Origin: Methyloligella halotolerans
GTDB lineage: Bacteria > Pseudomonadota > Alphaproteobacteria > Rhizobiales > Methyloligellaceae
DNA: 64,000 nt
Direction: 5' to 3'
NCBI RefSeq assembly: GCF_001708935.1
Contig: NZ_MASI01000008.1
Location: 62,001 to 126,000, forward strand
Numbering within the stretch: position 1 is the stretch's first letter; each line of letters starts with the position of its first letter. The position numbers were made by a program, and so were the translations under genes. Shown here in pieces: positions 49,769-59,270 of the stretch. The notes beneath the pieces were generated by a model. The model made no database searches, was not told the origin of the DNA, and saw only the letters and a program-made list of their open reading frames with translations.

Positions 49769-51202
49769 ATGGCAAATAAAGCGAATACCCTGGAGGCTCT
49801 TGGCCTCCAACTGAAGACGTTCATCGCCGACAAGGACGCGGAAGCGATCCCGATCCGGCTCATCGCCTCTCTCGAAGACGGCACCCTCGACAAGCTGACC
49901 GATGGCCAGCGGGCATGGGTCGAGAGCCAGAACTGGCAGCCCGCGCCCGGCCAGGCCTTGATCCTGCCCGGCGATAGCGGCGCCATCGGCGGTGTGCTGT
50001 TCGGCACGGGCGGAGACGCCTGGAAGAAGGACCGCCCGTTCCTGCCGGGCGCGCTTCCGGCATTGCTTCCGGCCGGCGACTACGCCTTCGTCGACGATAC
50101 TTCCGATTCCGAGCTCACCAGCCTCGCATGGCTCGCCGGCTGCTATCGCTTCAATCGCTACAAGGCCGACCAGAGCGTGAGGCCCACCCGACTGAAGCTT
50201 CCCGCCGGGGCCGACCAGGCAAAGGTCGTCGCCCTCGCCCAGGCTCTCTATTTTGGCCGCGATCTCATAAACACGCCGGCGAACGATTTCGGCCCGGCTG
50301 AGCTTGAGACCGCGGTTCGCGATCTCGGTCACACCTTCAGCGCCAGCGTGAAGGTTACCGAAGGCCGCGATCTTCTCGCCGACAACTTCCCTATGATCCA
50401 CGCCGTCGGGCGCGCGAGCGACCGGCCGCCCAGGCTCATCGATCTCACCTGGGGCAAGCCCGACGCACCGAAAGTAACCATCGTGGGAAAGGGGATCTGC
50501 TTCGATACGGGCGGTCTCGATATCAAGCCGCCTAGCGCCATGCTGCTGATGAAGAAGGACATGGGCGGTGCGGCCGCGGCCTTGGCCGCCGCATTCCTCA
50601 TCATGCAGGCGGAGCTTCCCGTACGCCTGCGCGTGCTGATCCCGGCCGCCGACAACAATATCTCGGCCAATGCCTTCCGCCCCGGCGACATCCTCCAGAG
50701 CCGAAGCGGCAAGACCGTGGAGATCGGCAACACCGATGCCGAAGGCCGACTCGTCCTCGCGGACGCTTTGAGCCTGGCTGACGAGGAAGCCCCGGACTAC
50801 CTCGTCACCTTCGCCACGCTCACCGGCGCAGCCCGCTCGGCGCTTGGTCCTGATCTGCCGCCGCTCTATAGCGACGACGACGGCTTCGCGGAGGCGCTTC
50901 AGCAAGCCGGGACGGATACCGGCGACCCCGTCTGGCGCATGCCGTTCTGGGGGCCGTACGACGAGTGGCTGAAGAGCTCCATCGCCGACGTCAACCACAT
51001 CTCGCAAGGGCCCTTCGCCGGTTCGATCACTGCCGCGCTCTTTCTGCGCCGCTTCGTCAGCGAGGCGAAGCACTTCGCCCATCTCGACATCTATGGCTGG
51101 GTACCCCGGCCGACGCCCGGCCGGCCGATGGGGGGCGAACCGCAAGCCGCCCGCGCGCTCTTTGCCTATCTCCAGAAGACCTTCGATAAGGGGGAGGCCT
51201 GA
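49769..51202 (+). CDS. M17 leucyl aminopeptidase
   Basis: Dizinc aminopeptidase that removes N-terminal residues from peptides. The catalytic domain has VTIVGKGICFDTGGLDIKP with the Lys and Asp metal ligands, MLLMKKDMGGAAAA, and the family signature NTDAEGRLVLADAL. The N-terminal domain is divergent. I use ATG 49769 (MANKANTLEALG), giving 477 residues; ATG 49727 adds 14 residues. A NlpC/P60 hydrolase gene follows two bases after it, suggesting peptide or cell-wall fragment turnover together. Confidence 0.94.
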   Translation: MANKANTLEALGLQLKTFIADKDAEAIPIRLIASLEDGTLDKLTDGQRAWVESQNWQPAPGQALILPGDSGAIGGVLFGTGGDAWKKDRPFLPGALPALLPAGDYAFVDDTSDSELTSLAWLAGCYRFNRYKADQSVRPTRLKLPAGADQAKVVALAQALYFGRDLINTPANDFGPAELETAVRDLGHTFSASVKVTEGRDLLADNFPMIHAVGRASDRPPRLIDLTWGKPDAPKVTIVGKGICFDTGGLDIKPPSAMLLMKKDMGGAAAALAAAFLIMQAELPVRLRVLIPAADNNISANAFRPGDILQSRSGKTVEIGNTDAEGRLVLADALSLADEEAPDYLVTFATLTGAARSALGPDLPPLYSDDDGFAEALQQAGTDTGDPVWRMPFWGPYDEWLKSSIADVNHISQGPFAGSITAALFLRRFVSEAKHFAHLDIYGWVPRPTPGRPMGGEPQAARALFAYLQKTFDKGEA

Positions 51203-51204
51203 GG

Positions 51205-52080
51205 GTGACCACCGACGGGCCGCCAGACCCCCGGCTTCATCCCTATCGCGACGACCTCGCCGCAGAATATCTGCGCGGCCGCATCGAGGCTCCGCGCTAC
51301 GTCGAAGGCACTCTCTACCGCATTGGTGTCTCACATCTGCCCTTGCGGCGAAGGCCCGATCCGGGCGGGCCCCTTGAGACCGAGGGCCTCTTCGGAGAGC
51401 GCGCGACGGTTTTCGACGAGAAGGACGGCTGGGGCTGGGCGCAGCTCCAGGACGGCTATGTCGGCTATCTGGAGATGGAGGGCTTGAGGAAGGACCTCGT
51501 CGAACCCACCCATCGCCTCACGGTCCTGCGGAGCTATCTCTATCCGGAGCCCGACATCAAGACCCCGCCGCTTGACCTCATCAGCATTAACGCGCTGCTG
51601 GCGGTTGAGGGCCGGGAAGGGCCGTTCCTGAAGCTGGCAACCGGCGAGTATGCGTTTGGTCGCCACGCCAAGCCGGTCGAGACCGCGGCGGAAGATTACG
51701 TGGCGCTCGCCGAGACCTTTCTCGGCACGCCCTATCTCTGGGGCGGCAAGACAAGCCTCGGCCTCGATTGCTCCGGCCTGGTCCAACTCTCCCTCCAGGC
51801 GGCCGGCTTCGATTGCCCGCGGGACACGGATATGCAGCGCGACGCTCTCGGTGAGCCCGTGGAAGATCTGACCGACCTACGCCGCGGCGACCTCGTCTTC
51901 TGGCGCGGTCATGTCGGCATGATGCGTTCCACCATTACGCTCCTCCACGCCAACGCCCACCACATGGCGGTGGCTGCCGAACCCCTGGAAGACGCGCGCG
52001 AACGCATCGCCAGCGAAGGGGCTGCGGAGATGGAGGTGAGGCGGATGCCGGGACTGACCGCCGGCGGATCTGCCGTTTAG
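51205..52080 (+). CDS. NlpC/P60 cysteine peptidase with SH3-like domains
   Basis: A 291-residue probable dipeptidyl endopeptidase for cell-wall peptides. Bacterial SH3-like repeats (about 40-140: ATVFDEKDGWGWAQLQDGYV) precede the NlpC/P60 domain, where the nucleophile is in LGLDCSGLVQLSLQAAG and the His in FWRGHVGMM. No signal peptide is evident, so it may be cytosolic and recycle murein peptides with the aminopeptidase upstream. It starts with GTG 51205 after a strong ggggagg site. Confidence 0.92.
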   Translation: MTTDGPPDPRLHPYRDDLAAEYLRGRIEAPRYVEGTLYRIGVSHLPLRRRPDPGGPLETEGLFGERATVFDEKDGWGWAQLQDGYVGYLEMEGLRKDLVEPTHRLTVLRSYLYPEPDIKTPPLDLISINALLAVEGREGPFLKLATGEYAFGRHAKPVETAAEDYVALAETFLGTPYLWGGKTSLGLDCSGLVQLSLQAAGFDCPRDTDMQRDALGEPVEDLTDLRRGDLVFWRGHVGMMRSTITLLHANAHHMAVAAEPLEDARERIASEGAAEMEVRRMPGLTAGGSAV

Positions 52081-52154
52081 ATCACGTGGAAGAGATAAAG
52101 CAGGATGATGATGGGGATCGGGATGCCGACCAGCCAAAGAACGACGCCGCGCAT
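52077..52154 (-). CDS. 25-residue predicted membrane peptide
   Basis: Too short for most gene callers. ATG 52154 to TAA 52077 gives MRGVVLWLVGIPIPIIILLY followed by LFHVI, essentially one hydrophobic helix with a Gly-Ile-Pro-Ile-Pro break. A ggagc ribosome site lies eight bases upstream. Its stop overlaps the NlpC/P60 stop on the other strand. I recall similar short ORFs in Rhizobiales, but no named family. Translation is not proved. Confidence 0.6.
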   Translation of the reverse strand: MRGVVLWLVGIPIPIIILLYLFHVI

Positions 52155-52248
52155 GTGAATTTGCTCCGTCTACGTCTCCAGATTTGCGGAGAGAAGAACG
52201 CCGGTTCGGGCGGCCGGTTCCGGCGCCAGTGAAGCGTGAGCATTGACC

Positions 52249-53919
52249 TCAGCTTGAGACGGCTTCCGCGCCCGTCGCTTCCAGTTCGAACGCAGCCGCG
52301 AGCAGAGCCTTGGTGTAATCTGTCTGCGGGTTCTCGAACACCGTGTCCGCCGGGCCTTGCTCCACTACCTTGCCATCCCGCATCACGATGATGGAATTGG
52401 CGAGCGCCCGCACCACCTTCAGGTCGTGGCTGATGAAGAGATAGGCGAGGCTGTAGCGCTTTTGCAGGTCGCGCAGCAGGTCCACGATCTGCGCCTGCAC
52501 AGAGACATCGAGCGCCGAGGTCGGCTCGTCCAGCACCAGGAATTTCGGCTCCAGCACAAGCGCCCGGGCGATGGCGATGCGCTGGCGCTGACCGCCCGAG
52601 AACTCGTGGGGGTAGCGGTCCTGCGTCGCCGGATCGATGCCCACTTCCTTCAGGGCCTTCGAGACCCTTGCCCGGCGCTCCTCCGCGCTCAGGCCACGCT
52701 TCTGCACCAGCAGCCCTTCCTCGACGATCTGGCTGACCGACAGGCGCGGCGAAAGCGACCCGTACGGATCCTGGAACACGATCTGCATTTGACGCCGGAA
52801 GGGCCGCATCTGCTTGCTCTCAAGCCCATCGATCCGATCCCCGAGATAGACCACCGGTCCTTCGCTCGAGATCAGACGGAGCAGGGCGAGGCCGAGGGTC
52901 GTTTTGCCGGAGCCCGACTCCCCTACGACGCCGACGGTCTGACCGTCCGGCACCACGACGTCGACGCCGTCGACCGCCTTGATGTAGCCGACCGTGCGCC
53001 GCAGGAAGCCGCGGCGGATCGGGAACCAGACCTTGAGATCGTCCGCCTCGAGGATGACGGGCGCATCAGGATTGGCCTTGGGCGGTCTGCCTTTCGGCTC
53101 CGAAGCGAGCAGGTGCTTGGTGTAGGCGTGCTTGGGCGCCTTGAAGATCTGCTTGGTCGGGCCGTGCTCGACGATCTCGCCATTGGTCATCACGCAAACC
53201 CGGTCCGCCATCTTCCGCACGACCCCGAGATCGTGGGTGATCAGCAGCATGGCCATATCGAGCTTTTCGCGCAGCCGCAGCAGAAGATCGAGGATCTGGG
53301 CCTGGATCGTCACGTCCAGCGCGGTCGTCGGCTCGTCGGCGATGAGCAGGTCCGGGTCGTTGGCGAGCGCCATGGCGATCATGACGCGCTGGCGCTGCCC
53401 GCCGGAAAGCTGGTGCGGATAGGAGTTGAGCCGCTCCTTCGGATTATCGATGCCGACCGCATCCAGCAGCTCCAGCACCCGCGCCTGGGCCGCCTTGCCG
53501 GAGATGCCCTGATGAATGGTCATGACCTCGGCCACCTGCTTCTCGATGGTGTGGAGCGGGTTCAGGGAGGTCATCGGCTCCTGGAAGATCATGGAGATCT
53601 CGTCGCCCCGGATCTTGCGCAGATCCGACTGGCGCATCTTCAAAAGGTCTTGCCCCTTGTAGAGGATCTCGCCGGAAGGATGAGACGCCGCCGGGTAGGG
53701 CAGCAGCCGCAGGATAGAAAGGGCGCTCACCGTCTTGCCGGAGCCGGACTCGCCCACCAGCGCGACGGTCTCCTTCTTTCCGATATCGAAGGAGATGTTC
53801 TTCACCGCGTGCACCGCGCCGCCGCCCTTGCCGAAATCCACGGACAGGTCTTTGACCGTCAGAAGCTTCTCGCCGCCCCTTGTGGCGTCCTTGTTCGTCT
53901 TGGTGCCCTCAGTGGCCAT
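52249..53919 (-). CDS. yejF: Oligopeptide ABC transporter ATPase YejF
   Basis: A 556-residue double ATPase for the Yej peptide importer (microcin C-type and other peptides in E. coli). Two ABC modules each have Walker A ([11 protein letters not shown] and [11 protein letters not shown]), Q-loop, signature ([12 protein letters not shown] and [12 protein letters not shown]) and Walker B ([13 protein letters not shown] and [12 protein letters not shown]). The start is ATG 53919 with ggaggcg upstream. The frame overlaps the upstream CDF gene by eleven bases. Confidence 0.95.
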   Translation of the reverse strand: MATEGTKTNKDATRGGEKLLTVKDLSVDFGKGGGAVHAVKNISFDIGKKETVALVGESGSGKTVSALSILRLLPYPAASHPSGEILYKGQDLLKMRQSDLRKIRGDEISMIFQEPMTSLNPLHTIEKQVAEVMTIHQGISGKAAQARVLELLDAVGIDNPKERLNSYPHQLSGGQRQRVMIAMALANDPDLLIADEPTTALDVTIQAQILDLLLRLREKLDMAMLLITHDLGVVRKMADRVCVMTNGEIVEHGPTKQIFKAPKHAYTKHLLASEPKGRPPKANPDAPVILEADDLKVWFPIRRGFLRRTVGYIKAVDGVDVVVPDGQTVGVVGESGSGKTTLGLALLRLISSEGPVVYLGDRIDGLESKQMRPFRRQMQIVFQDPYGSLSPRLSVSQIVEEGLLVQKRGLSAEERRARVSKALKEVGIDPATQDRYPHEFSGGQRQRIAIARALVLEPKFLVLDEPTSALDVSVQAQIVDLLRDLQKRYSLAYLFISHDLKVVRALANSIIVMRDGKVVEQGPADTVFENPQTDYTKALLAAAFELEATGAEAVSS

Positions 53920-54816
53920 GAGACGCCTCCGCCGCTGCGTCCGCGCAGCCTTCGCATTCCACCTCGACCGTGGCGTGGTCCAGTCCGAACCGCTCCGCGA
54001 GCCGTTGCTTGATGTTTCGTACCACCTCGTCGACCGCCGTCGGCTGCTCGATGGAGGCATGCAGCGTCACCATGGAGCGCTCCTGGGTGATGGCCCAGAC
54101 ATGCACGTGATGCACATCTTCCACGCCCGAGACATTGGCCACCAGATCCGGCCCGATCTCCCGGCTGTCCACCTCCGGCGGCGCACCTTCGAGCAGGATG
54201 TGGGACGACGCCTTCACCACGTACCAGCCGCTGCGCAGAATGATCAGCGCGACCAAGACCGAGAGCAGCGGGTCGATGGGCGTCCATCCGGTCCAATAGA
54301 TCACCGCGCCCGCGGCAAGCGCCGCCACCGAGCCGAGCAGGTCGCCCAACACATGAATAGCCGCGCCGCGTACATTCAGGTTGTCCCGGTCGCGCCGTGC
54401 AGCAGCCAGAAGGCGCCGATATTTACGAGAAGCCCAAGGGCCGCGACGATCATCATCACGCCTCCCTCGACCTCTGCGCCCGCAGTGAGCCGCTCATAGG
54501 CCTCGTAGACGATCCAGGCGGCGATCACGAACAAAGCCAGCCCGTTCACGAACGCCACCAGCACCTGGAAGCGGTCGAAGCCGTAGGTCCGCTTCCAGTC
54601 CGCCGGACGCCGCGCCAGCCGGAACCCGAACCAAGCCAGGGCAAGCGAGGCGAAATCCGTGAGCATATGGCCCGCATCGGCGATGAGGGCCAGCGATCCG
54701 GAGATCATGCCGCCCGCCACCTCGGCGATCATGAACAGTCCGGTGATGGCCGCCGCCAGCGCCATGCGCCGCTCGTTGCTGTCGTTCACGTGGCTATGGT
54801 CGTGCGATCCGTGCAT
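53909..54816 (-). CDS. Cation diffusion facilitator transporter, frameshifted
   Basis: A CzcD/ZitB-type metal efflux protein. From ATG 54816 (MHGSHDHSHVNDSNERR, His-rich) the frame has LIADAGHMLTDFASLALAW, the first HxxxD metal site of the family, and breaks at HGAT near 54392. The next frame resumes with DRDNLNVRGAAIHVLGDLLG, the second HxxxD, and a cytoplasmic domain with DVHHVHVWAITQ to 53909. One added base restores about 302 residues. It lies between yejE and yejF, four bases after the yejE stop and overlapping yejF, so it is in the yej operon. Confidence 0.87.
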
Positions 54817-54820
54817 CCGC

Positions 54821-56005
54821 CTATCCTTCCGCCGCGCCATACGCCTTGCGGGGGTCGAAGGCATCGCGCACCGCCTCGCCGATGAAGATCAGCAGGCTCA
54901 GCATGATGCCGATGACGAAGAACGCCGTCAGCCCGAGCCAGGGCGCATGGAGATTGTCCTTGCCCTGCGCCAGCAGTTCGCCAAGGGACGGCGAGCCTGG
55001 CGGCAGCCCGAAGCCGAGGAAGTCCAGAGAGGTCAATGTGGTGATCGAGCCGTTGAGGATGAAGGGCATGAAGGTCAGGGTGGCGACCATGGCGTTCGGC
55101 AGCAAGTGCTTCCACATGATGGTCCAGTTGCCGAGCCCCAGCGCCTTCGCCGCCGTGACGTATTCGAAATTGCGCGCTCGCAGGAACTCCGCTCGCACCA
55201 GTCCGACAAGGGCGACCCAGGAGAACGCCAGCAGGATGCCGAGCAGGATCCAGAAATTCGGCTCGATGACCGCGGCGACGATGATCAGCAGATAGAGCTG
55301 CGGAACGCTGGTCCAGATCTCGATGAAGCGCTGGAACAGCAGGTCCGTCCAACCGCCGAAATAGCCCTGCACGGCGCCGGCGGCCACGCCGATCACCGAA
55401 GACAGAATGGTGAGCACCAGGCCGAACAGTACCGAGATGCGGAAACCGTAGATGATGCGCGCGACCACGTCTCGCCCCTGATCGTCCGTGCCGAGCCAGT
55501 TCCATTCCAGCTCGTCGTTGCAGGGGTGGAAGCCGTCCTCGATGGCCCGCTCGCAATCCTCCTTCGTCAGAAGCCATGTCGGCTTCGACGGGAAGGCCAT
55601 GGGCGGATCCTTGTTTTCCGTATTGTAGGAGAAGCGGATCGGCGGCCACAGGATCCAGCCGTCCCCGTCGACCTCGATCATCTCCTTCACCGCGGGATCG
55701 CGGTAATCGGCCTCGGTCTCGAAGAACCCGCCGAACGCGGTCTCCGGATAGGATTTGAAGATCGGGCTGTAGAGTTCGCCCTGATAGTCGACCAGCAGAG
55801 GCTTGTCGTTGGCGACGAACTCGGCGAACAGGCTGATCACGAATAGGACAAGGAAGATCCAGAGCGACCAGTAGCCCCGCTTGTGGGATTTGAAGATCGT
55901 CCACCGCCGCTTGTTGATCGGCGAGACCCTGACCCAGGGGCGGTTCCCTTCCGCAGCTTCGGCCGCTTCCTGCTCTTGGATGGCGACGTCGGTGGGAGCG
56001 TCCAT
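54821..56005 (-). CDS. yejE: Oligopeptide ABC permease YejE
   Basis: A 394-residue inner-membrane permease. The N-terminal cytosolic tail and first helix (SLWIFLVLFVISLFAEFVAN) are followed by a long periplasmic loop and the binding-protein-dependent permease domain (about 190-380) with the EAA-type LVRAEFLRARNFEYVTAAKA. The order yejB-yejE is normal; the yejB stop is one base before this ATG. Confidence 0.95.
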   Translation of the reverse strand: MDAPTDVAIQEQEAAEAAEGNRPWVRVSPINKRRWTIFKSHKRGYWSLWIFLVLFVISLFAEFVANDKPLLVDYQGELYSPIFKSYPETAFGGFFETEADYRDPAVKEMIEVDGDGWILWPPIRFSYNTENKDPPMAFPSKPTWLLTKEDCERAIEDGFHPCNDELEWNWLGTDDQGRDVVARIIYGFRISVLFGLVLTILSSVIGVAAGAVQGYFGGWTDLLFQRFIEIWTSVPQLYLLIIVAAVIEPNFWILLGILLAFSWVALVGLVRAEFLRARNFEYVTAAKALGLGNWTIMWKHLLPNAMVATLTFMPFILNGSITTLTSLDFLGFGLPPGSPSLGELLAQGKDNLHAPWLGLTAFFVIGIMLSLLIFIGEAVRDAFDPRKAYGAAEG

Positions 56006-56006
56006 C

Positions 56007-57116
56007 TCAGACCTCCCTTGTCTCGAAATCGATGCGCGGATCGACCCACGTATAGGTGAGATCCGAGATCAGATTCATGATCAGGCCGAGCAGGGAGAAG
56101 ATGTAGACCGTGGCGAACACCACAGGGTAGTCGCGGTTCACGACGGATTCGAAGCCGAGCAGCCCAAGCCCGTCGAGGCTGAAGATCGTCTCGATCAGCA
56201 GCGAACCTGCGAAGAACGCGCCGATGAACGCCCCGGGAAATCCGGCGATGATGATGAGCATCGCATTGCGGAAGATGTGCCCGTAGAGCACCGAATGCTC
56301 GGTCAGCCCCTTGGCCCGGGCCGTCATCACGTACTGCTTCCGAATCTCTTCCAGAAACGAGTTCTTGGTCAGGAAAGTCGTGGTCGCGAAGGCCGACAAG
56401 GCCATGGCGAACATCGGCAGCACCAGATGCCAGAAATAATCGAGAATCTTGGAATACCAGGGCAGCTCCGACCAGTTCTCCGAAACCAGCCCCCGCAGCG
56501 GGAACCAGCTGAAGAAGGAGCCGCCGGCGAACAGCACGATCAGGAAGACCGCCACCAGAAAGCCGGGGATCGCGTATCCTAAGATGATCGCGCTGCTGGT
56601 CCAGACATCGAATTTGCTGCCGTCCGCCACCGCCTTGCGTATGCCGAGCGGGATGGAGATCGAATAGGAGATCAGTGTCATCCAGAGCCCGAGCGAGATG
56701 GAGACCGGCATCTTCTCCCAGATCAGCGACAGCACGCTGGTGTCCCGGTAGTAGCTCTCTCCGAAATCGAACCGCAGGTAATTCGACATCAGGATCAGGA
56801 AGCGCTCATAGGCCGGCTTGTCGAAGCCGAACTGCTTCTCCAGGCTTTTGATGAATTCGGGGTCGAGCCCCTGGGCGCCGCGATATTTGGAATTGGACGA
56901 GACGTCCCCGGGGGAAGTCTGGGATCTGCCGCCGCTGAAATCGCCGCCACCGCCGCTGATCTTCGCGGTCGCCGAGACATCCGAGCCGGTGAGCTGGGCG
57001 ATCATCCGCTCCACCGGTCCGCCCGGCGCGAACTGCACGACCACAAAGGTCATCAGCATGATGCCGATCATGGTCGGGATGATCAGCAGGATACGGCGGA
57101 AGATATAGGCTGTCAT
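56007..57116 (-). CDS. yejB: Oligopeptide ABC permease YejB
   Basis: A 369-residue permease with the usual start MTAYIFRRILLIIPTMIGIM, the loop between helix one and two (PGGPVERMIAQLTGSDVSAT), and the EAA loop in KNSFLEEIRKQYVMTARAKG. A Gly/Ser-rich insertion (about 50-75) is present. It sits 111 bases after the second YejA gene; that gap holds a direct repeat. Confidence 0.95.
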   Translation of the reverse strand: MTAYIFRRILLIIPTMIGIMLMTFVVVQFAPGGPVERMIAQLTGSDVSATAKISGGGGDFSGGRSQTSPGDVSSNSKYRGAQGLDPEFIKSLEKQFGFDKPAYERFLILMSNYLRFDFGESYYRDTSVLSLIWEKMPVSISLGLWMTLISYSISIPLGIRKAVADGSKFDVWTSSAIILGYAIPGFLVAVFLIVLFAGGSFFSWFPLRGLVSENWSELPWYSKILDYFWHLVLPMFAMALSAFATTTFLTKNSFLEEIRKQYVMTARAKGLTEHSVLYGHIFRNAMLIIIAGFPGAFIGAFFAGSLLIETIFSLDGLGLLGFESVVNRDYPVVFATVYIFSLLGLIMNLISDLTYTWVDPRIDFETREV

Positions 57117-57165
57117 GCAGGTCCGGGTTGCGTTGCCTCAGTTGGCGTTGTCGCGATCTCGCAAA

Positions 57166-57193
57166 TCTCGATACAGCAAGTCTCGATACAGCA
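57166..57193. repeat. Tandem direct repeat tctcgatacagca
   Basis: tctcgatacagca occurs at 57166-57178 and 57181-57193, a 15-base period, in the gap between the second YejA gene and yejB. Role unknown. Confidence 0.8.
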
Positions 57194-57227
57194 TGTTTCG
57201 CATTCTCATGCCACAGGGCTCGGAGCG

Positions 57228-59270
57228 TCAGTCTAGCCGCCGCTTGCGGAAGCGGACGACCACCAGGACCAGGAGTCCGGCGAAGACCAGCGCGGCGATG
57301 AGATAGCCGATCGCGAACCCATCGTCCTCCGGCTGGTCCGCCTTCTGAGGGGGCTCGTCCTCTTGCAACGGATCGCGCGGCGCGTCCGGCTTGGCGTTGG
57401 CGGCCATCTGGGAATCCGCCGCCGCGCTGCCGGCCAGGGCCTCGGCCTTCGCCTCGTCGTACCACCACGTGTCGAGGATCCCGCGGTCGAAGCGCGGCTT
57501 CTGCTCCGGCTGGGAGAACTTGTCCCAATAGGCCACCGTGTGCGTGCCCTTGTACCAGTGGGGCACCCAGTAATGGCCGGCCCGCAGCACCCGGTCGAGC
57601 GCCCGCGCCGCCGTAACCAGCTCGCCCCGGCTCTTCGCCTCGATGATATCGGAGATCAGCTCGTCGGCCGCCGGGTTCGCGATGCCGGCGAGATTGAGCG
57701 ATCCGGTCATGTCGGCGGCTTCGGAGCCGAAATAGCTCCGCAGCTCCGGCCCCGGTGTGAGCTCCATCCCGTAGCGCTGGGTCACGACGTCGAAATCGAA
57801 GCCTTTGAGCCGCTGCTGGTATTGGGAGGGGTCGACCATGCGCATCCGCGCCTGGATGCCGAGGCGCTGAAGGTTGCGGATATAGGGCGCGGTCACCCGC
57901 TCGAAAGCCGGCTCGAAGTTGAGAAACTCGAGCTTCAGCGGTTCACCATCCTCATTGACGCGCACGCCGTTCTTCACCGTCCAGCCGGCCTCCCGCAGAA
58001 GCGCATCCGCCTTCTTCAGAAGCGCGCGGTCATGGCCGGACCCATCGGTGACCGGCGGCGCGTAGGCTTCGCCCTTCGCCGCCTCGGGAACAGGAGCCGA
58101 GAGGGTATCGAGCAAGGCGAGTTCTTTGTCCGTCGGCTCCCCCTCCGCCCGCATGGCCGAGTTCTCGAAATAGCTCTGGGTCCGGTCGTAGAGACCGTAG
58201 AAGAGGTTGCGGTTGGTCCATTCGAAATCGAAGGCGAGGCCCAGGGCTTCCCGCACCTTCGGATCTTTCAGCGCATCGCGCCGCGTATTGAGGAACCAGC
58301 CTTGCGTGCCCGAAGGCGTGTCGTCTGGAAGTGTCGCTTTTTTCACCCGCCCGGAGGTGATGGCCGGGAAATCGTATTCCGTCGCCCAGACCTTCGAGGT
58401 GAACTCTTCGCGGAAGTCGTAGGCGCCGGACTTGAAGGCCTCCATCGCGGCTGTGCGGTCGCGGAAATACTCGAAGCGGATCTCGTCGAAGTTCCAGCGG
58501 CCCCGATTCACCGGCAGATCCTTCCCCCAATAGTCGGGATCGCGCTTGTAGGTGATGTTGCGGCCCTGATGCAGCCCTTCGACCGTGTAGGGGCCGGAGC
58601 CGAGCGGCGCCTCGAGGGTCGTCTCGGCGAAGTCCTTGTCAGCGTAATACGCCTTCGAGAAGATCGGCAGGGTTGCGACTGTGAGCGGCAGGTCGCGGGT
58701 CTGGTTGCCCTTGAACCTGTAGCGCACCGTCTCGTCGTCGAGCGCCTCTGCCTTCTCAACGTCCCGCAGCATCTGGCGATAGAGCGGGTGGCCCTTCTCC
58801 TTCAGGGTCTCGAACGAAAAGGCGACGTCTTCGGCTGTGAGCGGACTGCCATCCTGGAAGCGCGCCTCGGGGCGCAGCTTGAAGGTGACGGACATGCCGT
58901 CGTCGGCGACTTCGCCGGATTTCGCCACCAGCCCGTAGACCGCATCCGGCTCGTCCTGGGCGCGGGTCATCAAGCTGTCGAACAGCATCTCCATGCCCTG
59001 TGCCGCGTCACCCTTCAGGATGTACGGGTTCAGGCTGTTGAACGTGGTCACGCCGCCCCAGCCGATCAGGCTGAACCGGCCGCCCTTCGGCGCATCGGGA
59101 TTCACGTAGTCGAAGTGCTCGAACTCCGCCGGGTATTTCAGATCGCCGAAGGCGGAAAGCCCGTGCCTCGGCTCCGACGCCTCGGCGCCGAACGTCCCGA
59201 AAGCCAGGGCGGCCGCAAACAGCCAGGCCGCAACGCTGCCCGGACGGATCGGCTGGGCCACCGCCGCCAT
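57228..59270 (-). CDS. yejA: YejA-like binding protein with C-terminal membrane anchor
   Basis: A family-5 solute-binding protein for oligopeptides, 680 residues. The signal peptide ends near Ala-Glu-Ala-Ser, and the body matches YejA (AFGDLKYPAEFEHFDYVNPD, VTFKLRPEARFQDGSPLTAE). Unlike a normal soluble binding protein, it ends in an acidic linker (DEPPQKADQPEDDGFAIG) and a helix (YLIAALVFAGLLVLVVV) with a basic end, RFRKRRLD, so it should be tethered to the inner membrane facing the periplasm. It starts directly after the stop of the first YejA gene. Confidence 0.9.
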   Translation of the reverse strand: MAAVAQPIRPGSVAAWLFAAALAFGTFGAEASEPRHGLSAFGDLKYPAEFEHFDYVNPDAPKGGRFSLIGWGGVTTFNSLNPYILKGDAAQGMEMLFDSLMTRAQDEPDAVYGLVAKSGEVADDGMSVTFKLRPEARFQDGSPLTAEDVAFSFETLKEKGHPLYRQMLRDVEKAEALDDETVRYRFKGNQTRDLPLTVATLPIFSKAYYADKDFAETTLEAPLGSGPYTVEGLHQGRNITYKRDPDYWGKDLPVNRGRWNFDEIRFEYFRDRTAAMEAFKSGAYDFREEFTSKVWATEYDFPAITSGRVKKATLPDDTPSGTQGWFLNTRRDALKDPKVREALGLAFDFEWTNRNLFYGLYDRTQSYFENSAMRAEGEPTDKELALLDTLSAPVPEAAKGEAYAPPVTDGSGHDRALLKKADALLREAGWTVKNGVRVNEDGEPLKLEFLNFEPAFERVTAPYIRNLQRLGIQARMRMVDPSQYQQRLKGFDFDVVTQRYGMELTPGPELRSYFGSEAADMTGSLNLAGIANPAADELISDIIEAKSRGELVTAARALDRVLRAGHYWVPHWYKGTHTVAYWDKFSQPEQKPRFDRGILDTWWYDEAKAEALAGSAAADSQMAANAKPDAPRDPLQEDEPPQKADQPEDDGFAIGYLIAALVFAGLLVLVVVRFRKRRLD

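Noticed and set aside
53919..54060. Upstream extension of yejF
   Set aside because: It overlaps the CDF gene; ATG 53919 with ggaggcg is the better start.
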